From positions 1-7,661 of the forward strand of contig JACDCH010000547.1 in the NCBI GenBank assembly GCA_013694495.1: DNA of 7,661 nucleotides, read 5' to 3'. A program made the position numbers and the translations under genes. A model generated the notes under the pieces. That model made no database searches, was not told where the DNA came from, and worked only from the letters and a program-made list of their open reading frames with translations. This document shows, piece after piece, positions 5,414-7,661 of this stretch (position 1 is the first letter of the stretch; every line of letters starts with the position of its first letter). Source of the stretch: Acidimicrobiia bacterium. GTDB lineage: Bacteria; Actinomycetota; Acidimicrobiia; Acidimicrobiales; JACDCH01.

Positions 5414-6061
5414 GTGCTCGACCTGACGCCCGATGAGCTCCTCTCCACCACCCGCGCGGTCCGCAAGCGCCTCGACCTCGAGACGCCGGTGCCGCTCGAG
5501 CTGGTGCGGGAGTGCATCGAGCTGGCCACGCAGGCGCCGTCGGGATCGAACCAGCAGGGCTGGCACTTCGTCGTCGTCACCGACGCGGCCAAGCGGGCCG
5601 CCCTGGGCGACATCTACCGCCGTGCCTTCGACATCTACGAGACGATGCCCACCGCTGTCGGCAACGCCGCCTACGACGACCCCGCCCGCGCTGCCACCCA
5701 GGACCGGGTGCGCAGCTCGGCCCGCTACCTCGCCGACGTCATGGGCCAGGCCCCGGTGCTCGTCATCCCGTGCATCGAGGGTCGCGCCGACCACCTGCCG
5801 AACGTGATGGCCAGCTCGATGCTCGGCTCGATCATCCCGGCGGCCTGGAGCTTCTGCCTCGCCGCCCGGGCCCGCGGGATGGGCACGTCGTGGACGACGC
5901 TGCACCTCATGTTCGAGGAGGAGGCGGCCGGCGTCGTCGGCATCCCCTTCGCCTCGATCACCCAGACCGCGCTGCTGCCGCTGGCTTACACGAAGGGCAC
6001 CGACTTCAAGGCCGGTCCCCGGGTGGCGCTCGACGAGATCGTCCACGTCGATTCGTGGTGA
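5414..6061 (+). CDS. Nitroreductase family protein (FMN-dependent NAD(P)H oxidoreductase)
   Basis: A 215-residue flavoprotein of the nitroreductase superfamily, normally a homodimer binding FMN and reducing nitro compounds, quinones or other electrophiles with NAD(P)H. The N-terminal STTRAVRKRLD (11-21) holds the basic FMN-phosphate contacts, APSGSNQQGWHFVVV (41-55) is the family's flavin loop, and SIIPAAWSFCLAARARGMGTSW (139-160), cut here by Pro142, is the helix and turn before the second flavin contact. The C-terminal LLPLAYTKGTDFK is typical. I place the start at GTG 5414 (MLDLTPDELL), since family members start close to this motif; GTG 5402 would add four residues (VSAV). It lies 63 bases after the glycosidase stop and overlaps the methyltransferase by one base (TGATG), so it is probably cotranscribed with that gene. 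The physiological substrate is unknown. Confidence 0.9.
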   Translation: MLDLTPDELLSTTRAVRKRLDLETPVPLELVRECIELATQAPSGSNQQGWHFVVVTDAAKRAALGDIYRRAFDIYETMPTAVGNAAYDDPARAATQDRVRSSARYLADVMGQAPVLVIPCIEGRADHLPNVMASSMLGSIIPAAWSFCLAARARGMGTSWTTLHLMFEEEAAGVVGIPFASITQTALLPLAYTKGTDFKAGPRVALDEIVHVDSW

Positions 6062-6690
6062 TGGAGCCGGCGCTGGCGGCCGCTGCTGAGGCCGCGCGCG
6101 GCTTCATGCCGGTCGACGAGGGGTTCGCCCTCCACGACGCTGCGGCGTCCGTCGACCCTGCCGTCGCGGGCCCCTTCCTCGAGGTCGGCTCCTACTGCGG
6201 CAAGTCCGGCATCTACCTCGGCGCCGCCGCGCAAGCCGTCGGTCGCGTGCTGTTCTCCGTCGACCACCACCGCGGGTCCGAGGAGAACCAGCCGGGGTGG
6301 GAGTGGCACGAGCCCGACCTCGTCGATCCCGCCGTCGGTCGCATCGACACGCTCCCCGTGTTCCGGCGCACGATCCACGACGCCGACCTCGAGGACTCGG
6401 TCATCGCTGTAGTCGGCACCTCCGGCGCGGTCGCGGCCCAGTGGACCACGCCCCTCGCCTTCCTGTTCATCGACGGCGGCCACGGCGTCGAACCGGCCCG
6501 CCGCGACTACGCGGGCTGGACGCCGCACGTCGCGTCCGGCGGTCTCCTCGCCATCCACGACGTGTTCCCCGACCCCGCCGACGGCGGCCGCCCGCCCTAC
6601 GACGACATCTACCTCCCGGCCCTGGCGTCCGGTCGCTTCGACGAGGTGTCCGCCACCGGCTCCCTCCGCGTCCTCCGCCGCAACCCCTGA
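6061..6690 (+). CDS. Class I SAM-dependent methyltransferase (Methyltransf_24-like)
   Basis: A 209-residue Rossmann-fold methyltransferase. Motif I is FLEVGSYCGKSGIYLG (39-54), and the acidic residue ending strand 2 is Asp68 in FSVDHH. The strand 4 region FLFIDGGHG (135-142), with Asp138 and His141, leads into RRDYAGW and then SGGLLAIHDVF (159-169) with Asp167, an arrangement shared with the TylF/CmcI-like and Methyltransf_24 group. The last segment (EVSATGSLRVLRR) forms the terminal strands. ATG 6061 shares its A with the nitroreductase stop (TGATG), indicating translational coupling; an in-frame GTG at 6058 is an alternative start. The methyl acceptor cannot be told from sequence: relatives act on sugars, small metabolites and other substrates. 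The open frame extends far upstream but only as a shadow of the nitroreductase gene. Confidence 0.85.
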   Translation: MEPALAAAAEAARGFMPVDEGFALHDAAASVDPAVAGPFLEVGSYCGKSGIYLGAAAQAVGRVLFSVDHHRGSEENQPGWEWHEPDLVDPAVGRIDTLPVFRRTIHDADLEDSVIAVVGTSGAVAAQWTTPLAFLFIDGGHGVEPARRDYAGWTPHVASGGLLAIHDVFPDPADGGRPPYDDIYLPALASGRFDEVSATGSLRVLRRNP

Positions 6691-6691
6691 C

Positions 6692-6750
6692 CCCCCGTTC
6701 TTTGGCAGCACCGTCGCAGCAGTCGAGACGCTGGTGCCAAAGAACGGGGG
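6692..6750. terminator. 59-base palindromic hairpin between convergent genes (terminator or dispersed repeat)
   Basis: Arms 6692-6707 (CCCCCGTTCTTTGGCA) and 6735-6750 (TGCCAAAGAACGGGGG) are perfect 16-base complements. Pairing continues inward in register: one G/G mismatch, two pairs, one C/C mismatch, four pairs (CGTC/GACG), then an 11-base loop (6716-6726). This gives 22 pairs in 24 positions. It fills most of the 72 bases between the methyltransferase stop and the opposing aminotransferase stop, so a bidirectional terminator is the obvious role. There is no T-tract, and the stem is far longer than a normal terminator, so it may instead belong to a repeat family. Confidence 0.65.
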
Positions 6751-6762
6751 TGGGGGGCGGGG

Positions 6763-7661
6763 TCAGCCGATGGCGCGGGCGAGGCGGTGGGCGGCCTCGG
6801 CGAGCTGGGCCGGCGCGGCGGTTGCGAACGAGAGGCGCAGCGAGTCGGGACGGACGTCGTCGACCGCGAACTCCGCGCCAGGCACGAAAGCGGTGCCGGC
6901 GGCGACGGCGGCGGGCAGGAGGGCCCGGGTGTCCACGTCCGCCAGCCGGGCCCACAAGAACATGCCGCCGGCCGGTTCGTCGAACGTGATGCGATCGCCG
7001 AGCTCCACCCGGAGGGCGGCCGCCAGCGATCGGGCCTGCGCCTCGTAGCGCGTGCGCAGGGAGGCGAGATGGGGCTCGAGGAAGCCCGGCTCGGCGAGCA
7101 CCCGGTGGGCGATGTGCTGCGTGAGCGTGGCGGTCTGCAGGTCGGCGGCCTGCTTGACGCGCACGAGAGCAGCGGCGAGCTCACCGGGGGCGACGGCCCA
7201 GCCCACGCGCAGGCCCGGGGCGAGGATCTTGGACACGGTGCCGAGCGTCACGACCCGGTCGGACATGGTCGCCAGGCCTGGGGTTCGCACGCCGGCCCAG
7301 CGGAGCTCGCCATACGGGTCGTCCTCGACGATGACGAAGCCGCACCGGTTGGCGAGGTCGGCCAGCGCCCGGCGGCGGTCGGGGGCAAGCGTGGCACCGG
7401 TCGGGTTGTCGAACTCGGCTACGACGTAGACGAGCACGGGCCGGGCGCCGGCGGCGATGCGCTCGGCGAGCACGTCGACCCGCATCCCGTCGCGGTCGCT
7501 CGGGATGCCCACCAGCGTTGCCCCGGCCAGCCGGAACGCCTGCACGGCGCCGACGTACGCCGGGTCGGCGAGGGCGATCTCGGCGCCGGGGTCGACCAGC
7601 ACCCGGGTCAGCAGCTCGAGGGCCTGCTGCGAGCCGTGCGTGACGACGACCTGGTCGGGCC
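6763..7661 (-). CDS. PLP-dependent class I/II aminotransferase (2-aminoadipate/aromatic aminotransferase-like), 5' partial
   Basis: 298 residues are visible, ending at the TGA at 6765-6763; the N-terminal third is beyond the window. The frame is open through 7659 (PDQVVVTHGSQQALELL), so the internal GTG at 7602 is not the start. Fold type I landmarks, numbered within the visible part: THGSQQAL (phosphate-binding turn), DNPTG with Asn86, EDDPYGEL with Asp113 and Tyr116 contacting the cofactor, VSKILAPGLRVGW with the Schiff-base Lys144 (codon 7230-7228), and LRLSF with Arg275 binding the substrate carboxylate. The SK.LAPGLRVGW form and the DDPY motif match the 2-aminoadipate/aromatic aminotransferases and the C-terminal half of MocR-type regulators. 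An N-terminal DNA-binding domain cannot be excluded because that end is missing. The residue before NPTG is Asp rather than the more common Gln or His. It faces the methyltransferase gene convergently, with the long hairpin between them. Confidence 0.92.
   Translation of the reverse strand, partial: PDQVVVTHGSQQALELLTRVLVDPGAEIALADPAYVGAVQAFRLAGATLVGIPSDRDGMRVDVLAERIAAGARPVLVYVVAEFDNPTGATLAPDRRRALADLANRCGFVIVEDDPYGELRWAGVRTPGLATMSDRVVTLGTVSKILAPGLRVGWAVAPGELAAALVRVKQAADLQTATLTQHIAHRVLAEPGFLEPHLASLRTRYEAQARSLAAALRVELGDRITFDEPAGGMFLWARLADVDTRALLPAAVAAGTAFVPGAEFAVDDVRPDSLRLSFATAAPAQLAEAAHRLARAIG

Noticed and set aside
4148..6046. 632-residue open frame on the minus strand opposite the glycosidase and nitroreductase
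   Set aside because: It is antisense to two clear enzyme genes, is rich in Arg, Gly, Val and His as expected from the reversed frame of high-GC genes, and shows no family motif.
6746..6762. G-quadruplex candidate (GGGGG, GGGGGG, GGGG runs)
   Set aside because: Only three runs of three or more G are present and the first belongs to the hairpin arm; a standard four-run G-quadruplex is not supported.
7600..7602. GTG as start of the aminotransferase
   Set aside because: The frame stays open to the window edge and encodes the conserved THGSQQAL segment upstream, so this is an internal Val.

Overview
The window is very G+C-rich, gene-dense DNA from what looks like a high-GC actinobacterium, with an Acidimicrobiia-like flavour. 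The signs are a C-terminal DUF2510 domain, secreted proteins with Thr/Pro linkers of the TTTTTAPP kind, several GTG starts and very short gaps between genes. The lineage is an inference from these traits, not from a marker gene. I see no rRNA, tRNA, CRISPR array, transposase or phage gene, and no gene-free stretch above about 75 bases.

Layout. (1) Positions 1-842, plus strand: 3' part of a membrane protein built on an M48 (HtpX-like) metallopeptidase scaffold, but with every expected zinc and catalytic residue replaced, and ending in DUF2510. (2) Positions 865-4138, minus strand: a three-gene run, read as tesB-type acyl-CoA thioesterase, then a PQQ-dependent sugar dehydrogenase-like lipoprotein (starting in a 4-base GTGA overlap), then a secreted lytic transglycosylase. 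(3) Positions 4163-6690, plus strand: family 1 glycosidase, nitroreductase, and a small SAM-dependent methyltransferase whose start overlaps the nitroreductase stop by one base. (4) Positions 6763-7661, minus strand: 3' part of a PLP-dependent class I/II aminotransferase whose N-terminus lies beyond the window.

Both convergent junctions carry inverted repeats: a compact 10-bp hairpin at 833-859, and a much longer 59-base imperfect palindrome at 6692-6750. The divergent junction between thioesterase and glycosidase leaves only 24 bases for two promoters. Three of the four start regions that could carry their own promoter show a TANNNT -10-like hexamer 8-9 bases before the start codon and no clear Shine-Dalgarno sequence, which suggests leaderless transcripts.

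Functionally the window mixes envelope functions (lytic transglycosylase, secreted dehydrogenase, M48-like membrane protein) with general metabolism (thioesterase, glycosidase, nitroreductase, methyltransferase, aminotransferase). I see no single pathway joining them and no clear new multi-gene system. The items most worth a second look are the apparently dead M48 protein and the long palindrome at 6692-6750.
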